This document shows, piece after piece, positions 10,102 to 21,704 of a stretch of DNA of 64,000 nucleotides (within the stretch, counting starts at the first letter, position 1; each line of letters begins with the position of its first letter). Under the pieces are notes generated by a model that worked only from the letters and a program-made list of their open reading frames with translations, made no database searches and was not told the origin of the DNA. The stretch is taken from contig OZ024809.1 in assembly GCA_964017045.1 (NCBI GenBank), positions 5,169,012-5,233,011 on the forward strand, given 5' to 3'. The stretch comes from Omphiscola glabra. Its lineage: Eukaryota; Mollusca; Gastropoda; Lymnaeidae. Both the position numbers and the translations under genes were made by a program.

Positions 10102-11630
10102 AGACTTTTCATTACTTTAGGCATACTTATCATAGCTTCACACAGTCTTAATATAACTTTAGACAGACGTTTAGCTACCGATAATATGTTCCCCTACGCG
10201 AACCAAAATAAAAGCCAGCCCTAGTATGTGATGAATGTTCCACGTGACATATTCGGTATTCCCCTGACAAGTCTAGCGGTCCCCACCTTCAGCTGACAGT
10301 AAACGGCTTTTAGCGCCTTTTACACAATAAGCCATGGGTGCCAAGGCCGCAACAGAGTGGTGGTGGTAAAAAGTGTGTGGGTGTGGGGGCGAGATAAAAC
10401 GATGGTTCTCAATGTGTTCTTTAGAGAGATTGCGATATTCGCAATGAAAAATTAGGCAGAAAATTCAACAGATCAACAATTTATTCCAATATTTTAAATT
10501 TTTGGTTAGATGCTCAATAAAAAAAAAAAAATTTCGTCAAATTTATGTTTGAGCCCACTTTTAACAAAATGGTGCGTTCAAAAAGAAAAGTCGATCATGT
10601 GCACTGAGCACGAGTTAGGCTCCGACATTTTTAGATATCGTCAGTAAGAAATGGATGTAACGGAAAATGTGATTCATGTGGAAGTTAATTTTCTAGAAGA
10701 AAAAAAACCAAAATCAAGAGTCGGGGGAAAACCAATACACCCCAGATATCAGCGAAATATGGGGACGCGTTGGCCAGTGTCCCCCAAGTGTTACCGAAAC
10801 CATTTTAAGTAACAGACTCCATAAGTCGATGGTGTGGAGTCTCCCGGGACGTCTGGGCGCAAGTCTCCCTGTTGGGGCCCTCGGCGTTATACTTGGTGAA
10901 TATGGGATGTAAGAATCGCTTCATTCAGTCAACTATAACCGCCTTGAGATGCTGGGTCAAGTACGTGGGAGTCAAGAGTGAGACTGTTATTGGATTCTTA
11001 ATGGTTTTGTTGACTTTACAGTGTCTTTTAGCAACGAGACAATTTTTTTATTTTTTTTAGAAAACCGGAAATCGAGATCAGACATTTTGAATATAAATGC
11101 GCGTTTTAAAAATAAACATATTTAGGTGGTGAGTAACAAAACATTGGTGTTTTAATATTAATGAAGTGGTGTCTAATAGGATTTCGAATTTTCTGCAAGT
11201 TAACATTGCTCTTTGGGGTCGTGTGTTTTGTGCATGCAAAACTCTGACAGTGGTTCGACTTTTCAAAAGCACTTCATTACTCGATCACGGCAACTATTTT
11301 CTGAAAAAGTAATATTTCTTAGATTTATGAGCAAGACGAACACGTGGTGCTTCTTCTCAAAGTAACACAATTAAAATTCATGATTTTGGGGACATTATTT
11401 TTGCGACAGCATCATTTGTACATTCCCCCCCCCCCTCTACCCATCCCGCCCCCAACACGATCCGCTCACGTCTGTTCAAACTTTGAAGTCGCTTTATAAA
11501 GATGTCAAGTGTTGTTATGCTGTCTTCCATCTCTTCGTTCTCGGTGTTTCTCATGTCATATAAGATTGACTATATAAGGTGTTTTTTTAACCTCAAAGCA
11601 TTGAAAGAACAACTTCCTAATATGTTCAGT
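10102..11630. other. Non-coding stretch
   Basis: AT-rich DNA with a G/C-richer patch at 10740-10900 and a C run at 11427-11437. No gene or element recognised on either strand. Confidence 0.4.
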
Positions 11631-11634
11631 TAAG

Positions 11635-12105
11635 ATAAGATAAAATAAGACACGATGATATGATAAGATAAGATAAGATACGATATGATTCTTTATTTAT
11701 CCAAATAAATGGAAATTTTTTATTTGTTAAAAAAAATGACATAATGCATATTCATTTTCAGCGTATAAATAAATATATAATTAACCAAGACAACATTTTT
11801 ACAATTATAACAGTTAATACAAAAGACATCTAAAGTATTTCTCTAGCGAAGAAATCAGCCACAAGTTAACTCCTATGGTGACAATAATGACTTAATTAAT
11901 GATGATTTAGATTTTTTAAACTCGGGGGGGGGGGGGGGCTGCTAGCACGCTGGTAAATTCATACAGACTGGTGGAAAAAAAGATTTTGTAATTTCTGTAC
12001 TAACTTTAATAGAAAGATTTCGCCCTGATCTGGCTGATTCTGTGTATCTATAAGAAATGGTTGGGTTGCATAGGAGTAAATCCTTTAAAAAGTTCAAATG
12101 TATAT
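11635..12105 (-). mobile_element. LINE 3' end with TTATC-type tail
   Basis: Minus strand. Codons just above 11940 read YRYTESARSGRNLSI and then TKSFFPPVCMNLP before a stop, the usual end of CR1/L2-like reverse-transcriptase proteins. A C run (11924-11938 on the plus strand as G) follows the stop, then a 3' UTR and a tail of GATAA/TTATC repeats at 11635-11690. The UTR matches 18645-18835, including the homopolymer at the same place. Truncated at the 5' end. Confidence 0.65.
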
Positions 12106-12470
12106 ATTTTCAAAATACTCAACATCAAAACCAACATGTTTACTATACTGAAATGATATATTTGGTATACGAGTCTGACCTAGTGATTAATTATAGTCTT
12201 TGCCTGCCGAATGACCTCCTAACAGGCTAATATACGTCACAAGTTGTTCACTCATTTAAAAAAAGCCTATATCCCACACGCTTAGTTAATTTAACGAATT
12301 TATCTACTCGACTTTTATTTTTCACCCTTTACAAAGATGATCCGATTACTAAGTGTCTAAATTACATAAAAAGGACAGCGAACTGTAATATAAGAATAGT
12401 TTTAAGGTGTTTTTGATCTATTCCTCGTCAAAGACTTTCAATGTCTGCACTCCTTCAAGTCCACAATCGA
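12106..12470. other. Non-coding AT-rich stretch
   Basis: May include more decayed LINE sequence continuing from 12105, but no clear reading frame. Confidence 0.35.
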
Positions 12471-12472
12471 GA

Positions 12473-13020
12473 TATATAGAATGTCACGCTGACCAAGGCC
12501 ACAATCTAACAATATAGAATTTCATGCTAGTCAAGTCCACAATCTAGAAATATACAATGTTACATCAGCCAAGTCCACAATCTAGAGATATAGAATATCA
12601 CGCGATGCCAAGGCCGCAATCTAGAAATATAGAAAGTTAAGTTAGCCAAGTCTACTATCCAGAAATATAGAAGATTATATTAGCCAAGACCACAATTCTT
12701 GAAATATAGGAGGTTACATTAGCCAAGACCACAATTCTAGAAATATAGGAGGTTACATTAGCCAAGACCACAATTCTAGAAATATAGGAGGTTACATTAG
12801 CCAAGACCACAATTCTAGAAATATAGGAGGTTACATTAGCCAAGACCACAATTCTAGAAATATAGGAGGTTACATTAGCCAAGACCACAATTCTAGAAAT
12901 ATAGGAGGTTACATTAGCCAAGACCACAATTCTAGAAATATAGGAGGTTACATTAGCCAAGACCACAATTCTTGAAATATAGGAGGTTACATTAGCCAAG
13001 ACCACAATTCTAGAAATATG
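12473..13020 (+). repeat. 39-bp minisatellite, about 14 units
   Basis: Unit CCAAGACCACAATTCTAGAA followed by ATATAGGAGGTTACATTAG. Units at 12473-12650 are diverged; those at 12680-13000 are almost identical. The minus strand is open across it as a 13-residue peptide repeat, an effect of the 39-bp period. Confidence 0.95.
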
Positions 13021-13253
13021 TAATGCTACTTAAAAAGATCTGGAAGTCAGTGAATATTCTTGACAACTGGAATTGAACTCTGACCCAACGATTCCGTGCA
13101 TGTCATAATAAGGTCAAAGGTAGCTAACTCCAATACACAACTCTACTTAACTGGCTGATAGCACTGAATGGGTAAAATGACATTTGATCTGCACTCACCG
13201 GTACGAATCGAAATAACCAAAGCAAGCAGGGAGTTTCTCCGTCCTTTCTTTTG

Positions 13254-13327
13254 TTCATCTTATTTTGTTCATCTTATTTTGTTCATCTTATTTTGTTCAT
13301 CTTATTTTGTTCATCTTATTTTGTTCA
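13254..13327 (+). repeat. 14-bp tandem repeat, 5 units
   Basis: Unit TTCATCTTATTTTG, nearly perfect. Confidence 0.93.
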
Positions 13328-13685
13328 ACATCTTCCAAATTTCCTTTGCACTTTTGCATGCTGCTCGACGCACGACCTTGAGATTTTTTTTTTTCCACCT
13401 TGCGTTATAATCGCTCCTAGCGATACTCTGCCCGTTTAACGGTATCGATCGATGTCCCATTTTTCTTGCCCAGTAATTCCTGTAATTCTTTGCACAATTC
13501 CACTCTATTGAAATTCAGATCGCATGCAGGAAGTGATACTTGAGGGTCGATGCTGTCCACTTGAACTTTTCTTGTAGTTTTGAACCAAAAAATGTTTTAA
13601 ATAAACAGAAATCGGTATCTAAAGCTTAAAACATTTCTGCTTAAGATTGCGATTTTTTTTTTTTAAAGTTTGCAATTTTCAAAAT
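13328..13685. other. Non-coding stretch
   Basis: AT-rich with T runs; nothing recognised. Confidence 0.35.
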
Positions 13686-13689
13686 CTAG

Positions 13690-14145
13690 TACGGTTTAGT
13701 TCATTAAATAACCCATACAAACAAATGTTTAGTATAAATCCTAAATATATGCATTTATTATTTTTATTTGATTTAAGATTAATATTCTAATGTCCGACCC
13801 GCTTTTACACCGCAGATTTATTTCACCATCTACTTTAGAATACAAAACTATTACACACCAAAAGCACTTGCGATATTTTTGAATCTCATTTAGCGCAATT
13901 GTCGGGGCTTTTTTTATTTCGTGAAATTAGTGCCATCTTATTGTCTTCATCTTCCCCTTGTGAAATAAGAAAAACTTATTTTTGGGGGGTGGAGCTGAAA
14001 TGTTAGGAATGTGTTGTCAAGAACAACGAGTATATGTGCCAAGTTGCAGTCCGATATGTCGACGGGAAGTGGTTCAGTTAGTCGTCAGAAGATGTTGCCC
14101 TAAACACAAACAAATGCGAAGTTAATATTAAGGATTTCATAAGGC
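13690..14145 (-). repeat. Dispersed repeat family X, longest copy
   Basis: Reverse complement of 13690-13990 aligns with 42955-43215 and 58390-58680 (shared ACGAAATAAAA, GCGCTAAATGAGAT, TTTGGTG, AAAGCGGGT and a GGATTTATAC near the end). 13925-14145 aligns with 6845-7078. It therefore links the partial copies into one family of at least 450 bp. No protein remnant seen. Confidence 0.75.
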
Positions 14146-16610
14146 GAAATTGTTTTTAAAGTTATAATTAAATTGGCTTTTTAAAAAAATTATTATTTAA
14201 GCACACCTAATGCCCTGTCTGTGCTTGTTTGCGTTAAATAAGACATGATATTCCCCAACAAAAGGCGCATATAACTAGCGTCTGGAGTCTGAAATCTTTT
14301 AATCAAGATTATTGGGTAATTCAAGAATAAGTGACACGAAGATATAAAAAAAAAAATTCAGGGGCACTCGTATGTCTGTAAGTAACCTTAAACAGATGCT
14401 GAGTGCCAAGGTGTGGACAATTGAGCTCACACGTGGCGGGGTGACAGCAGAATCGAAGGGTTCACTGTATTTTCCACCAGGAGTGAACATCTTGCAGCCC
14501 TGCCCATCTCTACTGGATAAACTTATTTCAACGTTTACAATATTTAAAATAATTTTTAAAAAACGATCGCTGACCAGTTTCGAAAGTTGCGATTTTTTTT
14601 AAAGGAGAAAATGAAAATGCCCAATTAAAATTTTTTAATGACGCCTGTAAAAATATTTTGACGTCATTACTTTACTCGAAATATGACGTTTGCTGTTGTT
14701 TTTAGTTATTTCCCTTTCGGTACTTTGGATCGATAGAATGTGCTAAATAATGTCACTATGGTTAATTGATTTCCGGACAGTACAAGAACGCGAACAAAGA
14801 CATTTGAAATCTGAGAAACGGGTTAATCTGAACATTAGATAATGTATGTTAATTTTTAAGTTCACGATTATGTTTGTTAAATTGTATGTACAGCATGGTG
14901 AGCCCAGCCCTAGGCTGGGGTACCAGTCTATAGAAAACTTCTAATAATAATAATAATAATAACATCCAGAACCTATCAATAAATTGTGATTCTGGCTAGA
15001 AACATGTTTTCCATTAAATATTGGAGTGATGCAAAGAATTCACTTTCTCAGACCGCCGTCCTTCCATCACCCACACACACAGAGAAATGGTACGTTTGCA
15101 TCATTGTTTCTGTCGATCGACATGGCAGACACATTTCAACCCACTTCTGAGAGAAACACATTTATTACAGTAATTCCGCGGGATACGGTAAACTGCTAAA
15201 AGCGGATCCTAAGTTGACAAATTGTTCCAAGGGACATAATCCCCTCCTCACCAGGTTATTTCTGGCTCTCATGCGGTTATAAAACGACCAAACGTGATTT
15301 TTATCTCCGAGGTCTTCGCGTGCAGACTGCAGGGCCCCAGGTCGGCAGGCGCTTGCACACAAACGGGGCCGGGAAATAGAATAGAAACTTCGCCCGGTTT
15401 CTGTTCGGCTGGACGACGCGACCTTTCAATCTTTGACTGACGTGACCTTTCAATCTTTGACTGACGTGACCACATCCGACTATTCTCGTCTGGCGGTTCC
15501 ACAACTAGTTGATATTTTCGTTGGCGGTGACAGCTATAGGCGTTAGTGTCAAAGTTTTCTAAAAAAAAATTTTTTTTAGGAATGAATTTTTGTTTGTTGG
15601 TCTTTTTAAAAAGTTAGGGGCTGGCCATCAAAGTGTGTGTGTGGGGGGGGGGGGTCTGTTTTGACCATTCTAATTTTATATTGAAAACTTTAGAACACAA
15701 TGGTAGAAGCCACATCGGCCAGAAGCACTGATATCACCGCAAAGCTCAAAACTGAGACCTCTTTGTGACGCTGGAAAGCTGGATGTCCCTATGCTGTAGA
15801 GAAGCAATTAGCAGCAATGACTTCATCATTCAGTCATTCAGTCTTTTTTATCAGCGGGTTCCGTAAACGCACTTCCTGTTTGGTGATGCATACATGAATC
15901 ATAGGAGTATACCTGAGTTATAATCGTAGTCGTACCACACTACACTCCAGACGGCAAACTTAAAAACGATATTTTAGTTGAAGGATTTTTTGTTTATCTT
16001 GTGTTTCGTTTGTTTGTTTGATTGTTTGTTTGTTGAATTAAAATTATTGTTTAGAGATAGTTTCCAACCCTATATTGCACACATTAATTTCTGACAAGAT
16101 GTTTTTTTTTAAGTTCACTGAGAATTAGCGGGCAAGTCCTCAGTCATGAATAAACATATCATAGTTACAGTTCAAATATAATTATGGCTGTGCTCCTCAA
16201 TTGTCAATTTAACAAAATATTTTTCTTTCCAAACTAGCACGAGAAGATTTTAAACTGCTTACTTAAGGCCGTACTCTCATATCTTTGCCGGAAACGGGTT
16301 GAGATCTGGGGGGTTGGTGTAATGCTTCAAATCAATTAGCGGCACAGGCAGATGCAGAGACTTATAGGAATCAATACTTCTAAATCTAATTGGCAATCTT
16401 TTCCAACCCACCAACCCAAAAAAAAATATTTAAATTATAAAAAAAAACCCTCCAATTCAAATAATAATAATAAGACTTGAACAAAATGACGTGATTTGAA
16501 CTTTAAAGGTAATGTTAAGTTCAACCTTAAGTAACCATTTGGCAAATTTTAGCTGCTTCTGCTTTAAACTGGGCTTGTGCCAGTTAACAGGAGTTTCTAA
16601 TATGCTGTTA
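14146..16610. other. Non-coding stretch, microsatellites only
   Basis: Holds a small CCCAGCC/GGCTGGG hairpin at about 14905-14922, a TAA repeat at 14942-14962, a GA-free GC patch at 15290-15500 with a doubled 23-bp CTTTCAATCTTTGACTGACG segment, and a G run at 15642-15654. No supported gene; frames of 65-77 codons in the GC patch have no protein-like features. Confidence 0.4.
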
Positions 16611-16611
16611 G

Positions 16612-16765
16612 TTTTTAACAGTAGTTTGTACTAGTGCATTCTGTTGTACCGTAGTTTGTACTAGTGTATTTAGTTGTACCGTAGTTTGTACTAGTGTATT
16701 CAGTTGTACCGTAGTGTGTACTGTGTGTTCTGTTGTACCATATTTTGTACTACTTCAGTCTGTTG
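16612..16765 (+). repeat. 30-bp minisatellite, about 5 units
   Basis: Unit contains CCGTAGTTTGTACTAGTG and TTGTA; the outer units are diverged. Confidence 0.88.
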
Positions 16766-16817
16766 TATGTCGTGTAGGACTGCATACAAAAACAGGCAAC
16801 AAACGACATTAGTTACT

Positions 16818-17225
16818 TCTTATATATTCGTTCATTTTCGTACCAGACACTGAGGTATACACTAAGTCTTATATTTGTTCATTTCGTACCAAAAATAGGG
16901 ATATACACTAAGTCTTATATTTGTTCATTTCGTACCAGAAATAGGAATATATGCTAAGTCTTATATTTGTTCATTTATTACCAGAAATAGGAATATATAC
17001 TAAGTCTTATATTTGTTCATTTCGTGCCAGAAATAGGAATATACACTAAGTCTTATATTTGTTCATTTCGTACCAGAAATAGGGATAGACACTAAGTCTT
17101 ATATTTGTTCATTTCGTACCAGAAATAAGGATATACACTAAGTCTTATATTTATTCATTTCGTACCAGAAATAGGGATATACACTAAGTCTTATATTTGT
17201 TCATTTCGTACCAGAAAAAGGGATA
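16818..17225 (+). repeat. 46-bp minisatellite, about 9 units
   Basis: Unit contains TCTTATATTTGTTCATTTCG, then ACCAGAAATAGG and ATATACACTAAG. Immediately follows the 30-bp array with about 50 bp between them. Confidence 0.94.
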
Positions 17226-17960
17226 TTCTTTGTGTAGGTTGAGCGTGTTAACACATTGTAAACAAAATCGAATCAACTCAAAACATTAAAAAGTTTTGAG
17301 CTGGGAAATTCTTTTCGGGGGGGGGGGGGCATTTCCATGAAAGTTTTACAAGGGTCAACAACTCGCAGACTACTGCGGTTACCAGGAGTTCTGCCCAGTT
17401 TATTCAAAACAAACATTGGCAGAGCAGCACCGTCTCCGACCATTGAATGGTCAGCCTAACACCCCCCCCCCCACCCCCACGTTCCCTTGGACAGCTGGGT
17501 CAACAAGACTCCCAGGACGTCTTCATTCGCTGATGGCAAATTTTTATGGCCAGGTTTTTTGGTTTTCATTTTCAAATTTTTTTTTAAAATTTATATATGT
17601 ACTGTAAATCTTGCGTAGTAGAGAAAGTACTTGCAATCTGGTGGTTGGGGAGGGGGGTGGTGGGTTAATACTTTTTCAGCCCCTCTCACGAAAATCAACT
17701 CTTCGGTTTTTAGAAATCGCTGCCTCTGAAAATAAAAATATGCTGCACCCTCTGTCGAGTATGGGAATGACGTATTTTTATGCTAATTATGACGCATTGT
17801 CTAGTCTGTATTGTGACGTAAGTTTTAGTCGTGCGGCAGTATTTGTGCAGAACGTTGTGGAAGTAAGATGTGTTTCTAGTAGGTCTGAGAGCGAGCTGCG
17901 CTATATCATAATATTTTCATGTGTCTTTTGAAGTTCCAGCCTGTATTTATAATCCGTATA
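17226..17960. other. Non-coding stretch with G and C runs
   Basis: G run at 17319-17329, C run at 17462-17472. A 106-codon frame at 17611-17931 has no recognisable domain. Confidence 0.4.
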
Positions 17961-17961
17961 A

Positions 17962-18250
17962 GGAAATTTGATCGAAAGAGATTTCGTCGATAGAAAATTG
18001 ATCGACGGAAATTGGATCGAACGGAAATTTAGTCGAATCTTTTTTTTTTTAGTTTACACATTAAAATTTTGCATCAAATTTCTTTTTGAATTCATTATTT
18101 TGTTTTACTATATAGGATAGTGCGTTCAGAAAGAAATTTGACGAAAAATTTTAACGTGTGAACTGAAAAAAAGATTCGACCAAATGTCCGTTCGATCAAA
18201 TTTCCGTCGATCAATTTTCTGTCGATGAAATTTCTTTCGATCAAATTTCC
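17962..18250. mobile_element. Fold-back MITE with long inverted repeats
   Basis: The left arm GGAAATTTGATCGAAAGAGA onward reads back almost exactly in the reverse complement of the right arm ending GATCAAATTTCC; pairing extends about 130 bp each side. Each arm holds short repeats of GATCGA and GAAATTT motifs. Both flanks carry ATTTATAATC(C/G)GT just outside, possibly a target duplication with extra bases. Superfamily unknown. Confidence 0.82.
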
Positions 18251-18344
18251 AGTAACATTTATAATCGGTTATCGAAGTTATAGTTATTAGGAAAAAAGGA
18301 CTTGAGTTTGTTCACTAATATTAGGAATAGTACTGCCCATTACA

Positions 18345-18520
18345 ACGCATTGTTGGAACTTGACGAATTACTCAATCCAGATCCTTGAATGGCAGTTCTC
18401 ATTAGCCACACGAAGAGCTGCAACCAGACAAGATAATCTATCGTCTCTCGTAGATGGAAAGATGCCATACATACATACTCAATCCAGAAGAACTAAGGAG
18501 TTGACCCTCCCCTCCCCCCA
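18345..18520 (+). pseudogene. Remnant of LINE C-terminal coding
   Basis: Plus-strand frame reads LEWQFSLATRRAATRQ and later SRRTKEL, resembling the L-W-x-x-L-x-x-RR block upstream of the end of CR1/L2-like polymerases. Short and diverged; assignment is by eye. Confidence 0.4.
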
Positions 18521-18639
18521 CAACCCCACACACACTTTTTTCCTACGCCCCCGTGTGACTGCCTCTCCACTGTTTTTTTTTTCTTTTTTTGTGGATTTTA
18601 GAAGTAAATTAGGTCAAGCAAGAATTATCGAATACAATA

Positions 18640-18850
18640 TATTACACTTGTAACAATTCATACACAACAAATCTAAAATATTTCTCCAGCTTAGAAATTG
18701 CCATAAATGAACTCCTTTGGTTACAATAATAATTGAATTAGTGATCATTTAGATTTCGTAGTCAAGGGGGGGGGGGGGGGGGCAAGCCTCAAAATTCTTA
18801 CAGACTGGGCAAGAAAAGAATTTTTTTATCTTTCTTGACACAATTTATAC
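18640..18850 (-). mobile_element. LINE 3' end, relative of 11635-12105
   Basis: Aligns with 11800-11990, including a G run at 18766-18782 at the matching place and ATACAGACTGG/TTACAGACTGG beside it. Minus-strand orientation like its relative. No intact frame. Confidence 0.65.
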
Positions 18851-19826
18851 ATCAATAAATTCTGTCTAATTATAAATTTGTTAACATTGAACTGGCTTTC
18901 AATTCGTGCACTAATCGAATCTACTTAAGACAATCAGCAAACTATCGAGCCGAAGCTCATGAAGTCTTCCCCGGCGCATCCCCACCACTCCCAACAGGTA
19001 TTCAACCACTCCCCCAGTGGTTCTCTATTCCGGTCAGGCCGCGAAGCGGCACGCCGGGGGCTTTCCACCCCACAGACAGCCTAACCGACCCTTCCACTCG
19101 TTTGACTATGCGAGTGAGGCGGCACCGGAGAAGGAAACGCCCGGCCGGCTGGGGTGCTGCTTTCACACAGCAAGCGGGCCGGACTTTCTTGGGCTGGGGT
19201 GGATATATTTTACGTCTCTAATGTCCCCCCTCCCAACCCGGGGAGACGCGAGTGTGTTTTATAGACACCCTCTAATAGGGTCTACGTGGTTTTCTGCGGT
19301 GTGACTAACTCACACCGCAGCTGGGAGAGAAAAGAGTTCACCTAGGAGCAGTACTCGCAAAGACTGCATATTTAGCTTTAGCGATTCGCGCACTACAAAG
19401 TTGCAAGAAAAACCATTTGCCGTATTAAGTTCATAGCATCAAACCTACATATTTTTTAAAGAAGTTAAAAATTCAGACATTACTGAATAGATATTAAGCA
19501 ACACGTTGAACTGTGACAAGCAACACACTGAATTGTGACAAGACGTTCAACGATGTTAAGTCATGCGTTAAGAAACATAGTTTATTTTTAAATATATCAT
19601 AATAATGTAGTCCATTGGTTCTCAAAACCCAGGGATATTGGGTAAGTATATTTGTCCTCTAGGGTGTACATTTAAATTCTTACTATTTTATTATTTTGTG
19701 TAATTATTTTTAAAAAAATAGTTATAAATGAGTGTAAAATATATAACTTTATGAAAAAATAATCAACATTTTGATTATTTAACACAATCGTTCCTGTGTC
19801 TTACATTCTGCTTTCCAAACCCACAG
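18851..19826. other. Upstream of channel exon; likely intron
   Basis: 18950-19250 is GC-rich with a 95-codon frame that shows no domain. 19294-19320 is a hairpin. The rest is AT-rich and ends in the acceptor of the channel exon. A preceding exon of the channel is required by the splice phase but I could not recognise one. Confidence 0.45.
19294..19320. other. Perfect 10-bp hairpin
   Basis: CTGCGGTGTG, loop ACTAACT, then CACACCGCAG. Role unknown. Confidence 0.7.
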
Positions 19827-20923
19827 ATTGAGCTCCAGCGACAAGATTAGCTTGTCCTCCCCTATCTACTCCAGCAAAGTGATCGAGCAGAAGGCGAAGT
19901 CAACCTCCAAACAAAGTCTCCTTGACCTCTTTAGCAGCAGGCTGGATAGGGTCAAGGCTAACCGGAAGCGCTTCTCCCTAGCGCAGGCGTCGCTTATGAA
20001 AAAGCCGCGGCCAAGTGATGGGAACATTATCGCACACACGACGAGAAATCAGAGGCGGCAGCGACGGAAGGAGATCAAGCGGGATTTCGGCCGGAAAAGC
20101 ATCAAAGGCGACACCCGCATCGAAACCACAGCCTCGGTGAGCTCGGACCGTGACGGCTGTAACTGGACGTTCGTGTTCGACCCTTCCGGCAGGCTCTGCT
20201 ACTGGTGGTCGAGCGTGGTCAGCGTCGCCTTCCTCTACAACTTCTGGGTTATAATCTACCGATACGCCTTCCAGGAGATCAACTCCAACAACATCGCCAT
20301 CTGGTTCACGCTGGACTACACCGCCGACCTGCTGTACATACTGGACATCGCGTTCCACTTCCGTTCCGGCTACCTGGAGGACGGCGTCCTGCAGACGGAC
20401 CCGACCAAGCTCCGGATCCACTACATGAACACGACTATGTTCTATATCGATTGTTTGTGCTTGTTGCCGCTTGATTTCCTATATCTCAGCCTCGGGTTCA
20501 AGTCCATCCTCCGGTGCTTCCGTCTCGTCAAGGTCTATCGCTTCTGGTCGTTTCTGGACCGAACCGAGCGCCACACGAACTACCCAAACGTGATCAGGAC
20601 CGCCACACTCATCCACTACCTTCTCGCCTTGTTCCACTGGAATGCGTGCCTGTATTTCATCCTGGTGGACCGAATGGAAAAGGTCCCGAAGAGCTGGAAG
20701 TTCCCCACGGATGAACACGGCACCCTGCTGCAGTATCTCCACGCGCTGTACTGGAGCGTGCGGACGCTGACCACCATCGGAGACCCGCCCACGCCCAAGT
20801 CTCTCCCGGAGTACCTGTTTGTGATTTTTGAGCTGCTGTTCGCTTTGTTGCTGTTTGCCACCGTCCTGGGACACATCGCCAACATCGTCACCAACGTCAG
20901 CGCGGCGAGGAAAGAGTTTCAAG
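19827..20923 (+). CDS. Cyclic-nucleotide-gated cation channel, S1-S6 exon (partial)
   Basis: One internal exon, 365 full codons from 19828 to 20922 with one extra base at each end. The acceptor AG is at 19825-19826 (CCCACAG) and the donor at 20924-20929 is GTGAGT after CAAG. There is no ATG start: the first codon is TTG and reading comes from an upstream exon. Residues 1-110 are a basic cytoplasmic N terminus (Arg/Lys-rich 73-90). S1 is about 124-146, S2 157-178, S3 202-222, S4 225-245 with Arg229, Arg232, Lys235 and Arg238, S5 258-280. The pore helix and filter with TTIGD are at 315-319, S6 at 328-352, and ARKEFQ begins the C-linker. Family knowledge: these channels are plasma-membrane tetramers opened by cGMP or cAMP in sensory cells. 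The C-linker and nucleotide-binding domain must lie on later exons, not found. Asp in place of the CNGA Glu suggests an invertebrate CNG-like subunit rather than classical CNGA; this is inference. Confidence 0.95.
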
Positions 20924-20929
20924 GTGAGT
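20924..20929 (+). other. 5' splice site of channel exon
   Basis: CAAG followed by GTGAGT, a strong donor, placed exactly where the conserved ARKEFQ runs into the next exon in this family. It splits a codon after its first base (phase 1). Confidence 0.9.
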
Positions 20930-20986
20930 GGCTTTTTCTTTCTTCTTTTACCTTTCATTGCTATTTATGTTTGTGTTCTATGTCAA

Positions 20987-21086
20987 GGGTGTGCCACCAC
21001 TTCTAAAGGGTGTGCTACCACTTCTAAAAGGTGTGCTACCACTTCTAAAGGGTGTGCTACCACTTCTAAAGGGGTGCTACCACTTT
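20987..21086 (+). repeat. 20-bp minisatellite, 5 units, in intron
   Basis: Unit GTGCTACCACTTCTAAAGGG. Starts about 60 bp after the channel exon donor. Confidence 0.93.
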
Positions 21087-21704
21087 TGGTTGAGAGGACC
21101 GCAAGAAAATTAATGTTTCAGTTTTCTTAAGCGTGAGCCGCATAATAATTTTACAGGAACATAGGTTTCACTCCAGCTTAGTTCGTAAGCAGTGCAATAT
21201 TTTTGATTATTATATTTTGATGTGCATATTATTATTATTATTGAAAATTCATAATTTTACCCAATGATGAATAATATTTAAAGGTTTTTACAGAAAACTA
21301 TTTATGATTTTAACATTTTACAACAATATTTATCCAGCTGGGCGTATTTCGGGTCTGATTAAAAGTTTCAGCGGGCCGCTAGTGGCCCGTAGGCCATGGG
21401 TTGCCCATTCCTGGTGTGGAGGATGAAATCTGTTTGGCAATAGCTTTGTGGTTGCTGTTTAGCTCAATGTTAGTTTTGTAAAAATTGTGTGGTTAAATTG
21501 GGTTCAAAAAGAATAAATACAATAAAAAAAGAGAGACCCTAATTACTACTGAAGACCTACTGGTTGCCTTGCTGGGTTTTTGTTTAATTTTATTTTGTGG
21601 TTTTTTAAGGACATGGCATACCTGGCATACCTGGATGTTCTTAATTGATTTGATATTCACTCATTTCTCTTTTTAATCTCTTTTTTTTACTACTCTCTTT
21701 TGTC
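21087..21704. other. Intron-like DNA with hAT-like fragment
   Basis: 21368-21414 (GCGGGCCGCTAGTGGCCC to CATTCCTGG) resembles the right end of the 9725-10093 element. The rest is AT-rich with no exon recognised. Confidence 0.45.

Noticed and set aside
19017..19304. GC-rich 95-codon frame upstream of the channel exon
   Set aside because: No channel N-terminal similarity, no convincing donor site in frame, and composition alone is weak evidence.
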